Source: Myxococcus stipitatus
Lineage (GTDB): Bacteria > Myxococcota > Myxococcia > Myxococcales > Myxococcaceae
DNA: 64,000 nucleotides
NCBI RefSeq assembly: GCF_021412625.1
Contig: NZ_JAKCFI010000006.1
Coordinates: 372,001-436,000 of the forward strand
Reading direction: 5' to 3'
The position numbers and the translations under genes were made by a program. The notes below the pieces were generated by a model. That model worked only from the letters and a program-made list of their open reading frames with translations. It was not told the DNA's origin and made no database searches. Positions within the stretch are counted from its first letter, which is position 1; each line of letters starts with the position of its first letter. Below are positions 43,446 to 51,780 of this stretch, piece after piece.

Positions 43446-44090
43446 ATGAGACACCGCAGCCGTGTCCTCTTCCTCGCCACCTGCGCCCTGGCGGCTTCCG
43501 CCTGCGGTGGTGGCGACACGCCCCCCGACGACGAGCCCATCCCTTCGGAAGACCCGTGCGCGCCCCATGGCCACATCCACCGTGAGCCCACGGGAGATTG
43601 GTGCCATTGCAACAAGGGCTACCTGCCCTCATCCACCGGACTCGCCTGCGTCGTGGACCCCGACCATGTCCCCAGCGAAGGCTTCGACTTCGGAGACAAT
43701 GGAGAGCACGCCTGCTGGCACGTCACCCATGGCCCCTTCGTCACCGTGGAGGCCACGACGAGCCGAGCCCCCCGGGTGGATGACTTCCACACCTACTACA
43801 CCGTGAAGCTCCGTCCGGAGAATGGCCTGTACGTCGGCACCTTCAGCTACAAGGCCTTCGCCTCCGGCGACTTCGTCGTCTACCTGAGCACCCCGGACGT
43901 CCCCGTCACGCTGGTGGAGACGCCCATCCAGCAGACCGTCACGCCCGCCGCCACGCGGCCCACCGACAATCACTGCGCCGGCCTCCAACACATGGTCGGC
44001 TACGAACTGACGGACCGCGTCCAGTACACCCTCACGCTCGGCCCCACCTCGCACCCCGAGGTCGGAATGGTCATCGAGCACCTCGAATAG
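43446..44090 (+). CDS. HACxH-domain lipoprotein (paralogue 2) with EGF-like segment
   Basis: A 214-residue lipoprotein (lipobox LAASACGGGD). Before the shared domain it has a small cysteine- and histidine-rich piece (APHGHIHREPTGDWCHCNKGYL) resembling an EGF-like module. The domain follows: EHACWHVTHGPFVTVEA, FHTYYTVKL, GDFVVYLSTPDVPV, NHCAGLQHMVGY and LGPTSHPEVGMVIEHLE. GGGAGAG precedes ATG 43446. Same direction as and 71 bases after paralogue 1. Confidence 0.82.
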   Translation: MRHRSRVLFLATCALAASACGGGDTPPDDEPIPSEDPCAPHGHIHREPTGDWCHCNKGYLPSSTGLACVVDPDHVPSEGFDFGDNGEHACWHVTHGPFVTVEATTSRAPRVDDFHTYYTVKLRPENGLYVGTFSYKAFASGDFVVYLSTPDVPVTLVETPIQQTVTPAATRPTDNHCAGLQHMVGYELTDRVQYTLTLGPTSHPEVGMVIEHLE

Positions 44091-44142
44091 CCACACATCC
44101 ACCGGACGGCGTCCCCCCATCCGGGAGACGTCCGCCCACAAA

Positions 44143-44159
44143 TTACAACTCAATTACAA
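44143..44159. promoter_or_regulatory. Candidate regulatory site B
   Basis: TTACAACTCAATTACAA sits 13 bases before ATG 44173 inside an AT-rich island and matches 14 of 17 positions of site A2 (41966). It contains the direct repeat ATTACAA. Probably a promoter or operator for the third lipoprotein gene. Confidence 0.4.
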
Positions 44160-44172
44160 GAAAGAGACATCC

Positions 44173-44871
44173 ATGAAGAAGCTGACCTGGACGCTGCTCG
44201 CGCTGTCGCTGGCGGCATGCGGTCCCCTGGAGGAGACGGAGCAGGAGTGGGAGGCGGGAGAGACGGAGCAGGCGCTGGAGGCCGGCTGCGTGTCGGTGGA
44301 CTCCACGCTGATGACGACCCACGCCTGCACCCACGCGGGCAACGCCGCGGACAATGTGAACGTGACGACCAGCGCCACGCGCGTGGCCACCGCGCCGGAC
44401 GTCAGCGCCCGGCACCTGCACTACACGCTGGGCCTTCCGGCGGGCGCGGAGGGCTCCGTGACGTACACGCCCATCGCGGTGACTTCGACCACGTCCACGG
44501 TGGAGTCCATTGCGTTCTACCTGTCGCGGAACGTGGCGTTCACGGTGGTGGACACCACCACCAGCGCCGTCGTGCCGGCGCTCATCAGCGAGGGCCTCTC
44601 CGCCGCCTCGTGCTCGCTGACGCAGGCCCGGGTGTACGACCTCGTCGTGGGCCGCGAGTACATCCTCGCCGTCGGCCCCGCGACGGGGAACCAGGTGGGC
44701 ATGGTGCCCGAGTACCTCTACGACAATCGGGACCGCTTCTACCGGGACCAGGACGGTGACGGGTACGGCACCAACACGCCCGTCTACCGCTTCGCCTGCG
44801 AGGCGCCCTCGGGCTACGTGAAGCAGCGCTTCGACTGCGACGACACCAACCCCGCCATCTTCAACTGCTAG
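44173..44871 (+). CDS. HACxH-domain lipoprotein (paralogue 3) with calcium-binding-like tail
   Basis: A 232-residue lipoprotein (lipobox ALSLAACGPL). The shared domain is present with variations: THACTHAGNAADNVNV, RHLHYTLGLP, IAFYLSRNVAFTVVD, AASCSLTQARVYDLVVG and VGPATGNQVGMVPEY. A C-terminal extension has DQDGDGYGT, typical of thrombospondin-type/EF-like calcium loops, and DCDDTNPAIFNC, a MopE-like repeat. It has its own AT-rich upstream region, so it may have a separate promoter. Confidence 0.82.
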   Translation: MKKLTWTLLALSLAACGPLEETEQEWEAGETEQALEAGCVSVDSTLMTTHACTHAGNAADNVNVTTSATRVATAPDVSARHLHYTLGLPAGAEGSVTYTPIAVTSTTSTVESIAFYLSRNVAFTVVDTTTSAVVPALISEGLSAASCSLTQARVYDLVVGREYILAVGPATGNQVGMVPEYLYDNRDRFYRDQDGDGYGTNTPVYRFACEAPSGYVKQRFDCDDTNPAIFNC

Positions 44872-44950
44872 TCGCGCGCTCGCGCCCGGGCGGCTCCACC
44901 GCCCCCTTGCGCCCGTGACACCACGCGGTCGCATCCCCGCCTCACCGGCC

Positions 44951-44975
44951 GGCCGCCAGCACCTCGCTGGCGGCC
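44951..44975. terminator. Perfect 10-bp hairpin
   Basis: GGCCGCCAGC (44951-44960), loop ACCTC, GCTGGCGGCC (44966-44975). It is 79 bases after the paralogue 3 stop and just before the tandem repeats. Strong stem, no U-run. Probably ends the lipoprotein transcript. Confidence 0.5.
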
Positions 44976-44990
44976 CTCCGCTCACGCCCC

Positions 44991-45285
44991 CACGTCGTAC
45001 GGTCACCCCGCCGCGCTCGATTGCCAACCGCTCGGTGCCGCTCCTCCACCACCGCCTCGAAGGCCCCTCCGAAGATGACTCCACGCACCCACGTCGCGCG
45101 GTCACCCCGCCGCGCTCGACCACCAACCGCTCGGTGACACCCCTCCACTGCCCCTGCAAGGCCCCTCCGAAGATGAATCCACGCCCCCACGTCGCGCGGC
45201 CACCCCGCCGCGCTCGACCGCCAACCGCTCGGTGCTTCCCTTCCACCGTCCCCTGCAAGGCCCCTCCGAAGATGACGCTCCGCTC
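44991..45285. repeat. Three tandem 98-99 bp repeats running into a lipoprotein start
   Basis: Three imperfect direct copies start at 44991, 45090 and 45188. Each begins CACGTCG, contains CACCCCGCCGCGCTCGA and CCAACCGCTCGGTG, and ends with GGCCCCTCCGAAGATGA. The ATG in the third copy (45272) is the start of paralogue 4. ATG in copy two (45173) is in frame with it; ATG in copy one (45075) is not. This fills most of the 400-base gap 44872-45271, which holds no other gene. Confidence 0.85.
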
Positions 45286-46243
45286 CCGCACCGCCGCCGC
45301 CCTGCTCACCCTCTGCGCAACGCTCGTCCTGACCGGCTGCGACGGCGACACCTCGGACCCGCCCGCTCCCGACGCCGGCCACTCGGACGCCGGCGTGGAG
45401 CCGGACGCGGGTCCCCGGCCCGACGCGGGCGGTGACCAGGTCGCCCCCATCGCCACCACCTCCGACCCCGCCGAGGGCGCCACGGACGTGCTGCCCGTAC
45501 AGACCTTCAAGGTGGACGCGACGAACACGACCCTGCGTCGGCTCGTCACCGTCTCCTTCGACGAGCCCATGGACACCACCCAGGCCCAGGTGCGCCTGTT
45601 GGACCGGACCACTCCCGCCACGCCTCCGCGCGACCTCACCGGCCAATGGTCCGACGACGCGCGCACGCTCCACCTCGCCATCCCGCGCCCCGCGTCCGAC
45701 CTCCCGCCCCTGGAAGAGGACACGCGCTACGCGCTGGACCTCACGGCGCTGCGCGACGTCGCGGGCAACACGCTCGACACGTCGCACCCGGGCCTGGGCG
45801 ACGGCATGCTGGACTTCACCACCGGCGAGCGAGACCGCGTCACCGAGCACGCCTGCGGCCACGCGCTCCTCGAGGCACCCGTCGCCGTGAAGGCCGGCGC
45901 GTCCCCCACGACGATGTATCCCGCGACGGACTCGCCCCACGAATTCTACGAACTGACGCTCCCCGCGCGGGGCGCGGACTTCCTCGGCTATTCGGAGGTC
46001 GTCTCCGCCGAGCGCGACGAGCCCATCGTCATGTACCTGGACCAGGCGCTGCCGGTGGTCGTGCACGACGTGACGGAGGACGAGGTGGAGATTGCCTCCA
46101 CGCTCGCCCCCGCGCCGCCCGTCTGCCCCTCCGCCATCACCCACACGCTGAGGTTCACCGCCCCGGCGGGAGACCGCTTCCTGCGGCTCACCTACGGGCC
46201 CTCCACGCGGGAGAAGCTCACCTTCGTCTTCGAGCGCTACTGA
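45272..46243 (+). CDS. HACxH-domain lipoprotein (paralogue 4) with bacterial Ig-like domain
   Basis: A 323-residue lipoprotein (lipobox LCATLVLTGCDG) with an Asp-rich linker (PDAGHSDAGVEPDAGPRPDAG). A Big_5-type Ig-like domain follows (ATTSDPAEGATDVLPVQTF, VTVSFDEPMDTT), then the shared domain: EHACGHALLEAPVAVKA, PHEFYELTLP, IVMYLDQALPVVVHDVT, PPVCPSAITHTL, LTYGPSTREKLTFVFERY. The start lies in the third tandem repeat; ATG 45173 in the second would add 33 residues before the signal. Its end overlaps the convergent Crp-family gene by seven bases. Confidence 0.82.
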   Translation: MTLRSRTAAALLTLCATLVLTGCDGDTSDPPAPDAGHSDAGVEPDAGPRPDAGGDQVAPIATTSDPAEGATDVLPVQTFKVDATNTTLRRLVTVSFDEPMDTTQAQVRLLDRTTPATPPRDLTGQWSDDARTLHLAIPRPASDLPPLEEDTRYALDLTALRDVAGNTLDTSHPGLGDGMLDFTTGERDRVTEHACGHALLEAPVAVKAGASPTTMYPATDSPHEFYELTLPARGADFLGYSEVVSAERDEPIVMYLDQALPVVVHDVTEDEVEIASTLAPAPPVCPSAITHTLRFTAPAGDRFLRLTYGPSTREKLTFVFERY

Positions 46244-46845
46244 CTGGCGTCGCTCGCCGCCGCCTGCTGCCTGCGGCGCCGCGACACGATGCGGCTCAGG
46301 CCCACCTCGGTGATGCCGAGGTAGGCCGCCACGTCGCGCTGGGGAATCCTGCGGTGCAGGTGGGAATGCTCCGCCCAGAAGCGCTCCAACCGCTCCTCGG
46401 CGGACAGCTCCAGGAACTCCTGCTCCCGCTGCTCCTTCAGCAGGAAGTGCTTCTCCGCCACGCTGCGGGCCAGCTGCACCCAGCACGCGTGCCCCGCCTC
46501 CAGTTCCTGGAGGTCCGCCACCCGGAACACCAGCACCCGCGCCGGCTCCAGCGCCTCGATGGCCGTCATCGACGGCTTGCCCTGCAACATCTCCGAGTAC
46601 GCGCCCAACAGCTCGCCCTCCGCGCGGAAGGCCTTCACCGACTCCCCGCCTCGCGCGGACACACGCACCAGTCGGAACACGCCCTGGAGCACGACCGCGA
46701 AGCGGTCCGACGCATCACCCGGGCGCAGGAAGAGGGCCTTGCGGTCCACCGTCTGCTCCTTGCCCAGGACCTCCGCTCGCAACCATTCGTCGGGAGGGAT
46801 GGGCGCGAACTTGGAAAGTTGCTCGAAGAGCGCTGGAAATCTCAC
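46237..46845 (-). CDS. Crp/Fnr family transcriptional regulator
   Basis: A 202-residue regulator with an N-terminal cyclic-nucleotide-binding barrel (ALFLRPGDASDRFAVVLQGVFRLVRVS) and a C-terminal helix-turn-helix (IPQRDVAAYLGITEVGLSRIVSRRRR). The phosphate-binding cassette is not the canonical cAMP one and no Fnr cysteines are seen, so the ligand is unknown. GTG 46845 is the start. It diverges from the sterol-desaturase gene at 46911, a likely target. Confidence 0.9.
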   Translation of the reverse strand: MRFPALFEQLSKFAPIPPDEWLRAEVLGKEQTVDRKALFLRPGDASDRFAVVLQGVFRLVRVSARGGESVKAFRAEGELLGAYSEMLQGKPSMTAIEALEPARVLVFRVADLQELEAGHACWVQLARSVAEKHFLLKEQREQEFLELSAEERLERFWAEHSHLHRRIPQRDVAAYLGITEVGLSRIVSRRRRQQAAASDASQ

Positions 46846-46859
46846 GGGGGAGTGACCTT

Positions 46860-46875
46860 GGTTAACCCAGGTTAA
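46860..46875. promoter_or_regulatory. Candidate operator with GGTTAA repeats
   Basis: GGTTAACC (46860-46867) is palindromic and a further GGTTAA lies at 46870-46875. It sits 15 bases upstream of the Crp-family start and 36 upstream of the divergent desaturase start. Assigned from position and symmetry only. Confidence 0.3.
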
Positions 46876-46910
46876 GGCGACGTGGGGGAGGGGCGCCGTA
46901 CACCCGATGC

Positions 46911-48161
46911 ATGCCCATCAACGTATACGCCATCGCCACGCCTTTCGTCATCGCGTTGGCGTTGGGTGAGTTCGTGTACTGCGTGGCGAGACGCAACGGC
47001 TACTACAGCTTCCAGGACTCCATCGCGAGCATGGGCACGGCCGTCATCAACCAGTGTGTCAACGTCGCGGTGGCGTTGCTCGTGCTCCCCCTCTTCAACG
47101 CACTGGAGCGATTTTCCGTCGCGAAGTGGGACGCCACGTCGCCGCTCGCGCTGCTCGGGCTCTTCCTGGGCGTCGACTTCCTCTTCTACTGGTTCCACCG
47201 CTTCGGGCACCGCACCAACATCGGCTGGGCGGCGCACTCGCCCCACCACTCGACGGAGGAGCTCAACTACGCCGTGGCCCTGCGGGCCAGCGTGACGCAG
47301 CGGCTGTTCTCCTTCCTGTTCTACTGGCCGCTGGTCGTCGTCGGCTTCCCCTCCGAGGCCGTGCTCGCCATGGTGGCCTTCCACCTGGTGCTCCAGTTCA
47401 TCCCCCACACGCGCGTCATCCCCAAGCTGCCGCGGTGGATCGAGTCCTGGCTGAACACGCCCTCGCACCACCGCGTGCACCACGCCCGCAACGACCTGTA
47501 CATCGACAAGAACTACGCGGGCTTCCTCATCATCTGGGACCGGATGTTCGGCACGTTCCAGGAGGAGACGGAGGAGTGCTCGTACGGCGTCACCACGCCG
47601 CCGAACACGTGGGACCCGACCTTCATCAACTTCCAGTACTGGGCCAAGCTCGTCGGCGACGCCATCCACACCCGCAGCTGGTGGGACCGGCTGCGCCTGT
47701 GGGTGATGCCCACCGGCTGGCGCCCCGCGGACCTGCCAGCGCGAACGGAGGCGGGCTGGAAGCAGGCGGGCGCGGAGGTGAAGTTCCAGTCCGTGGAGCT
47801 GCCCGGCATCCGCGGCTACCTCGTGTTCCAGATGCTCACGTCGCTGCCGTTCATGCTGCTGGTCAGCCACCATGCCTCCCCGCTCTCCGGCTGGCGGAAG
47901 CTGGTGCTCAGCGCCCTCTTCTGGGCCATGGCCACCGCGTGGGCGGGGATGCTGGAGTCCAAGCGCTGGAGCCTGGGCCTGGAGATTGCGCGCGTGCTCG
48001 GCATGGGCGGCCTGGTGACGCTGTGGCTGGTGCAGGCCGGCGCGCCCCAGGCCTGGAGCGCGCTCACCGCCGGCTGGCTCGCCGTCACCCTCGTCTGGCT
48101 GCGCGTCTCCCGCACGACGAACCGCGGCGCCGCGCCGCTGTCCCAGGAGGCCGCGAGCTGA
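46911..48161 (+). CDS. Sterol desaturase / fatty acid hydroxylase family membrane enzyme
   Basis: A 416-residue membrane enzyme with the di-iron histidine boxes HRFGH (96-100), HSPHH (109-113) and HHRVHH (186-191), followed by a further block around the WDRMFGTF segment. Several transmembrane helices flank the boxes and four more lie in the last ~120 residues. It probably hydroxylates or desaturates a lipid; alkylglycerol monooxygenase-like enzymes share this layout. It may serve the ether or sterol lipids of myxobacteria, but this is inference. Divergent from the Crp-family gene. Confidence 0.92.
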   Translation: MPINVYAIATPFVIALALGEFVYCVARRNGYYSFQDSIASMGTAVINQCVNVAVALLVLPLFNALERFSVAKWDATSPLALLGLFLGVDFLFYWFHRFGHRTNIGWAAHSPHHSTEELNYAVALRASVTQRLFSFLFYWPLVVVGFPSEAVLAMVAFHLVLQFIPHTRVIPKLPRWIESWLNTPSHHRVHHARNDLYIDKNYAGFLIIWDRMFGTFQEETEECSYGVTTPPNTWDPTFINFQYWAKLVGDAIHTRSWWDRLRLWVMPTGWRPADLPARTEAGWKQAGAEVKFQSVELPGIRGYLVFQMLTSLPFMLLVSHHASPLSGWRKLVLSALFWAMATAWAGMLESKRWSLGLEIARVLGMGGLVTLWLVQAGAPQAWSALTAGWLAVTLVWLRVSRTTNRGAAPLSQEAAS

Positions 48162-48173
48162 GCGGCCCGCGCT

Positions 48174-49013
48174 TCACGGCTCCCAGACACCCGTGAAGGC
48201 CGTGGAGCGGCGCACGTTGACCGACAGCGCCCGGTGCACCTGCGCCTCGGGGGGGACGTCCACGCGCCCACCGCCCTCGGGGAGCGTCAGGCGGTCGAAG
48301 TGCGTGCCCTCGAACCAGCGGTGGGGCTGGAGCTCCACGACGAAGCACCCCGCGTCCTCCAGGTCCGCCTCCACCGGCACGAACTCCACCCGCTGGAGCG
48401 CCACCGGCGGAGGGAAGTCCAGCGCCACGCGGAACGGAATCTGGAGCTGCTCGCGCGAGGCCGTGCCCTCCAGCACCACCGAGTGCCCCTCGAGCACCGC
48501 CGCCTCCGCGCCCAGCACCCGGGAGGGGGGCTGGAGCAGCAGCGAGAAGGAGCGCGCACGCCCCGCGATGCCCGGCGAGCGCCCCAGCACCCGCGTGGCG
48601 CCCGCGTCGGCGAACAGGTCGAACACCACCTCCCGGTCCCACTCGCCCAGCACCGTGCCCCCGGAGAAGAAGTCCCCGTCGTGCGCATGCGCGGTGGGCA
48701 TCAGCATCCGCGCGAGCCGCGTCGGCCAGTCGCTCCCGCGCGCCTGTCGTGACTGGAGCGGCGAGGGGTTCTCGAAGAGGTAGATGGGGCCCAGCACCAT
48801 CCAGCCGGAGGTGAGCCGCACGCGCCAGCCCGTGTCCGTGGAGAGGTCGCCCACGCGCTCCTCGCCCGGAGCCCGCGCGGTGCGCAGCCCCAGGTCGAAC
48901 ACGATGGCGCGCCCGCCCGTGCCGGACAGCCCACAGGCGGGCAGCCCTCCGGCCAGCGAGGCCCCCAGCATTCCCAGCACGGCCCTACGGGTGACACACG
49001 GCGCGGTCGTCAT
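48174..49013 (-). CDS. Tat-type hypothetical lipoprotein coupled to the TonB receptor
   Basis: A 279-residue exported protein: TRRAVLGM matches the twin-arginine pattern and a lipobox (AGGLPACGLS) follows. The mature part is beta-rich with histidines (PTAHAHDGDFFSGG, LQPHRWFEGTHFDRLTLP). ATG 49013 overlaps the receptor stop as ATGA, so the two are made together. It probably works at the surface with the receptor, for example in capturing its ligand (inference). Family not recognised. Confidence 0.78.
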   Translation of the reverse strand: MTTAPCVTRRAVLGMLGASLAGGLPACGLSGTGGRAIVFDLGLRTARAPGEERVGDLSTDTGWRVRLTSGWMVLGPIYLFENPSPLQSRQARGSDWPTRLARMLMPTAHAHDGDFFSGGTVLGEWDREVVFDLFADAGATRVLGRSPGIAGRARSFSLLLQPPSRVLGAEAAVLEGHSVVLEGTASREQLQIPFRVALDFPPPVALQRVEFVPVEADLEDAGCFVVELQPHRWFEGTHFDRLTLPEGGGRVDVPPEAQVHRALSVNVRRSTAFTGVWEP

Positions 49014-51700
49014 GGCGAGTCCTCCTCGAGGTCGAGGTACACGGTGAGGGTGCCCCGGAACGTCCGAGGCGCCCCGGCGGAGAAGTGGCGCGTGGCCAGC
49101 AGCGACGCGGGCGCGTCCGGTCCCCGGAAGTTGGAAACGTGGTGCAGCTCCGTCTCCCGCCAGCGCGCGTCGAGCAGGTTCTCCACGGCCACTCCCAGCT
49201 CCAGCCAATCCCAGCGCGCGCGGGAGCCCACGTCGAAGAGGAAGACCGGCGCGCTGTAGCGGTCGAGCGGCAACGGCCGCGGGCCGATGGCGCTGTGCCC
49301 GAGCGCCACGCTCCAGCCCAGGCGCTGCCCCGACACGGTGACGGTGCCCCGCGCCGACGCGTCCACCCGGCCGAGCAGCGTGGGGATGTACGGCACCACC
49401 GCGCCCTCCCAGACCTTCCACGGAGACTCCCCCGGCGTGGGCAGCGTGGCCCGCGACCAGGCGAGCGACGTCTGCACGTCGAACCGCTCGGCCCAGGTCA
49501 GCCGCGCCGTGGCGAAGGCGCCCAGCCGCCTCGACGCGCCGATGGGCTGGTTGCGTCCCAGCTTCTCGTCGAAGACGTAGTCCTGCGACACCCTCGTGAC
49601 GAAGGTGGCCGCGCGCGCCTCCAACGCCCAGGGCCCGCCACCGTCCGCCTCCAGCCGCCAGCCCACGCCCGTCTCGCCGGAGATGACGCGCGCGTAGGGC
49701 GCCAGCTCCGCGTCGGACAGCGCCGCCGCGTCGCTGGAGCGCGCCCCCAGCCCCGCGCTGGTGAGCCACGTCCACCGGGGCGACAGGCGCACCTCCGCGC
49801 TCGCGCGGGGACTGGCGAAGAAGCCATACGCCTCCAGGGACTCCTCCGGGATGCGCGGGCCGTCCCGGTCCACCGCGGGCCGGTTCAGGTCGTCCACGCC
49901 GAAGAGGAAGGCGTCCAGCCGCACGCCGCCGCGCAGCGTGAGCCAGGAGGTCGGCGCGACCCGCAGGGCGGCGTGGCCCGCGAGGTTCGTGGTGCGAACC
50001 TGGTTGTCGAAGAGCGTGGCGTAGGGCGCGCCTCCCGCGTCCCTCAAGCGACGCGAGCGCGTGCGCACGTCGTCGTGACGGACCTCGTAGCCCAGCGTCA
50101 GCGGGCGGGCCTCGCCCAACAGCGTGAGCCCCGGGACGTAACGCCCCCGCAGGCCCAGGGTGGTGCCCCGGTAGTACCCCTCCGTGTCGTCGCCACGCTG
50201 GGGCCCGCCGTCGGGAAGCGTGTCCTGGAGGAAGCCCGTGAAGTTGTCGCGGATGCGCGTCTGGCGCAGCACCACGTAGCCCTGCTGGACGAGCCGGCCG
50301 CCGCGCGACAGGCGCGTCTGGAGCTCCGCGGACAGCAGGTGCCGCTGTCCCGCGCCGCCCTGGTTCGCGTCGTGGAAGCAGAAGAACTGAGAGTCCGCGT
50401 CCGGCGCGCAGGGCAGCCGCGCGTTGACGACATCCGTCTCCCGAATCACCCCCGCGGAGGAGAAGCGCCCCGCGTGGCTGGCGCCGAGCAGGCGCAGCCG
50501 CGACGCGTCGCCCACCCGCAGCTCCACCTGCGCCATCGCCCCGGCGCTCGCGTGGGAGCGGTTCGGCCCGAAGCCGTGGCCCTGGCGCAACAGGAGTCCC
50601 ACGAAGGTGGCCTCGCTCGCCTCGGGCGGCCCCCAGACCAGGGACAGCCGGCGCGCCGCGAAGCTGCCGGAGCTGGCGGACACGGCGAGCCCCCGTCGTT
50701 CCAATCCGAGCTGGTACTCCACCGTCCCCGCGACGCCGAAGTCGCCCTGTCCCGGGTCGAACGGCCCCTCCGTGACGCGCAGTGCCCGCACCAGCTCCGG
50801 GATGATGAAGTAGGTGTCCGCGTAGCCGTGGCCGTGCGAATGGGAGACCTCGTTGAGCGGCACGCCGTCGAGGCGCACCTCCACGTCCTTGCCCTCGCCC
50901 GCGTCGAAGCCCCGGATGAAGATGGACTCCGCGTGCCCCTCGCCACCGTGGTTGGCGAGCATCACCCCGGGCGCCAGCAGCATCAGGTCCGCCGCGGAGT
51001 TGCGCGGCACGTCCGCCAGCTGCCCCACCTCGATGTGGAAGTCCCCCACCGCGACCGGAGGCGGCGCCCGCGCCGTGCCCCGCACGGTGGTGGAGAAGGT
51101 CGGGGGCTGACGCGGACCGGCGCCCTCCACACCTGCTCCGTCTCGCGCGTCATCGGCCGCCCGGTCCAACGTCCGCGAGGGCTCGGCCCCTGCCGAAGCC
51201 ACCGCGCCCCCCGCGCCACCGGGCTCGCCTGATGCCCCATGAGCATCCACCGGAGCACGAGTAGACGCCGCGTGAGCATCCACCGGAGAGTGAGCAGCCG
51301 CCACGTGCGCATCCTCGGGAGTGCGAGCCGCCGCCGCGTGCCTATCCACCGAGGCGCCAGACGCCTCGGCATGCGCGTCCTCCCCTGGCGGAGAGAAGAC
51401 GACGGGGACGTCCACCTGCACGGCGAGCGGCACACCCTCCCGGGTCGCGGGCTGGAAACGCCAGCGCACCGCCGCCGCCAACGCGGCCCGGTCCAGCAAT
51501 GTCCCCCCGGACTCACGGACCTCCACGCGCTCGACCTCGCCCTCGGCGTCGATCGTGAGCCGCACCAGGACCGTCGTCGGTCCCTCCAACACGGCGCCTC
51601 CGGGCATCGCCGCCGGCGCCATCTCCCGTGGCGAGGGCGGGACGATGGGCGGTTCGGCCAGGGACATCAGCCCCCAGACCATCAACATCGGAATCCACAC
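49010..51700 (-). CDS. TonB-dependent receptor with N-terminal TonB-C domain and DxH repeats
   Basis: An 896-residue outer-membrane receptor. Domain order: signal peptide (MWIPMLMVWGLMSLA), a TonB C-terminal-like domain (about 30-105; VLVRLTIDAEGEVERVEVRE, AAVRWRFQPA), a linker of five 11-residue DxH repeats (107-161), the plug (PRNSAADLMLLAPGVMLANHGG, with HSHGHG at 287-292), and a barrel ending in LTVYLDLEEDSP. GTG 51700 was chosen over GTG 51751 because AGGAGG lies nine bases upstream and it starts at the signal peptide. Metal is the favoured ligand because of the histidines (inference). Divergent from the lipoprotein at 51813. Confidence 0.93.
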   Translation of the reverse strand: MWIPMLMVWGLMSLAEPPIVPPSPREMAPAAMPGGAVLEGPTTVLVRLTIDAEGEVERVEVRESGGTLLDRAALAAAVRWRFQPATREGVPLAVQVDVPVVFSPPGEDAHAEASGASVDRHAAAARTPEDAHVAAAHSPVDAHAASTRAPVDAHGASGEPGGAGGAVASAGAEPSRTLDRAADDARDGAGVEGAGPRQPPTFSTTVRGTARAPPPVAVGDFHIEVGQLADVPRNSAADLMLLAPGVMLANHGGEGHAESIFIRGFDAGEGKDVEVRLDGVPLNEVSHSHGHGYADTYFIIPELVRALRVTEGPFDPGQGDFGVAGTVEYQLGLERRGLAVSASSGSFAARRLSLVWGPPEASEATFVGLLLRQGHGFGPNRSHASAGAMAQVELRVGDASRLRLLGASHAGRFSSAGVIRETDVVNARLPCAPDADSQFFCFHDANQGGAGQRHLLSAELQTRLSRGGRLVQQGYVVLRQTRIRDNFTGFLQDTLPDGGPQRGDDTEGYYRGTTLGLRGRYVPGLTLLGEARPLTLGYEVRHDDVRTRSRRLRDAGGAPYATLFDNQVRTTNLAGHAALRVAPTSWLTLRGGVRLDAFLFGVDDLNRPAVDRDGPRIPEESLEAYGFFASPRASAEVRLSPRWTWLTSAGLGARSSDAAALSDAELAPYARVISGETGVGWRLEADGGGPWALEARAATFVTRVSQDYVFDEKLGRNQPIGASRRLGAFATARLTWAERFDVQTSLAWSRATLPTPGESPWKVWEGAVVPYIPTLLGRVDASARGTVTVSGQRLGWSVALGHSAIGPRPLPLDRYSAPVFLFDVGSRARWDWLELGVAVENLLDARWRETELHHVSNFRGPDAPASLLATRHFSAGAPRTFRGTLTVYLDLEEDSP
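51218..51382 (-). repeat. Five 33-bp repeats encoding 11-residue DxH units
   Basis: Consecutive units on the coding strand read EDAHAEASGAS, VDRHAAAARTP, EDAHVAAAHSP, VDAHAASTRAP and VDAHGASGEPG, each with Asp-x-His at positions 2-4. DNA period is 33 bp. They link the TonB-C-like domain to the plug in the periplasm. Confidence 0.85.
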
Positions 51701-51780
51701 GGTGGGAACCCTCCTCGGGTCGCGGCGCCAGCGCCTCCAGGAACGCGGCACGGCCCGGGGATAACCCTCATCACCTTGAA

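Noticed and set aside
43598-43783. A small arginine-rich open frame inside the second HACxH lipoprotein gene
   Set aside because: It is out of frame within a well-supported lipoprotein gene and has shadow-like composition.
44991-45285. Tandem repeats as a CRISPR array
   Set aside because: Units are adjacent 98-99 bp direct copies without unique spacers, there are only three, and no cas genes lie nearby.
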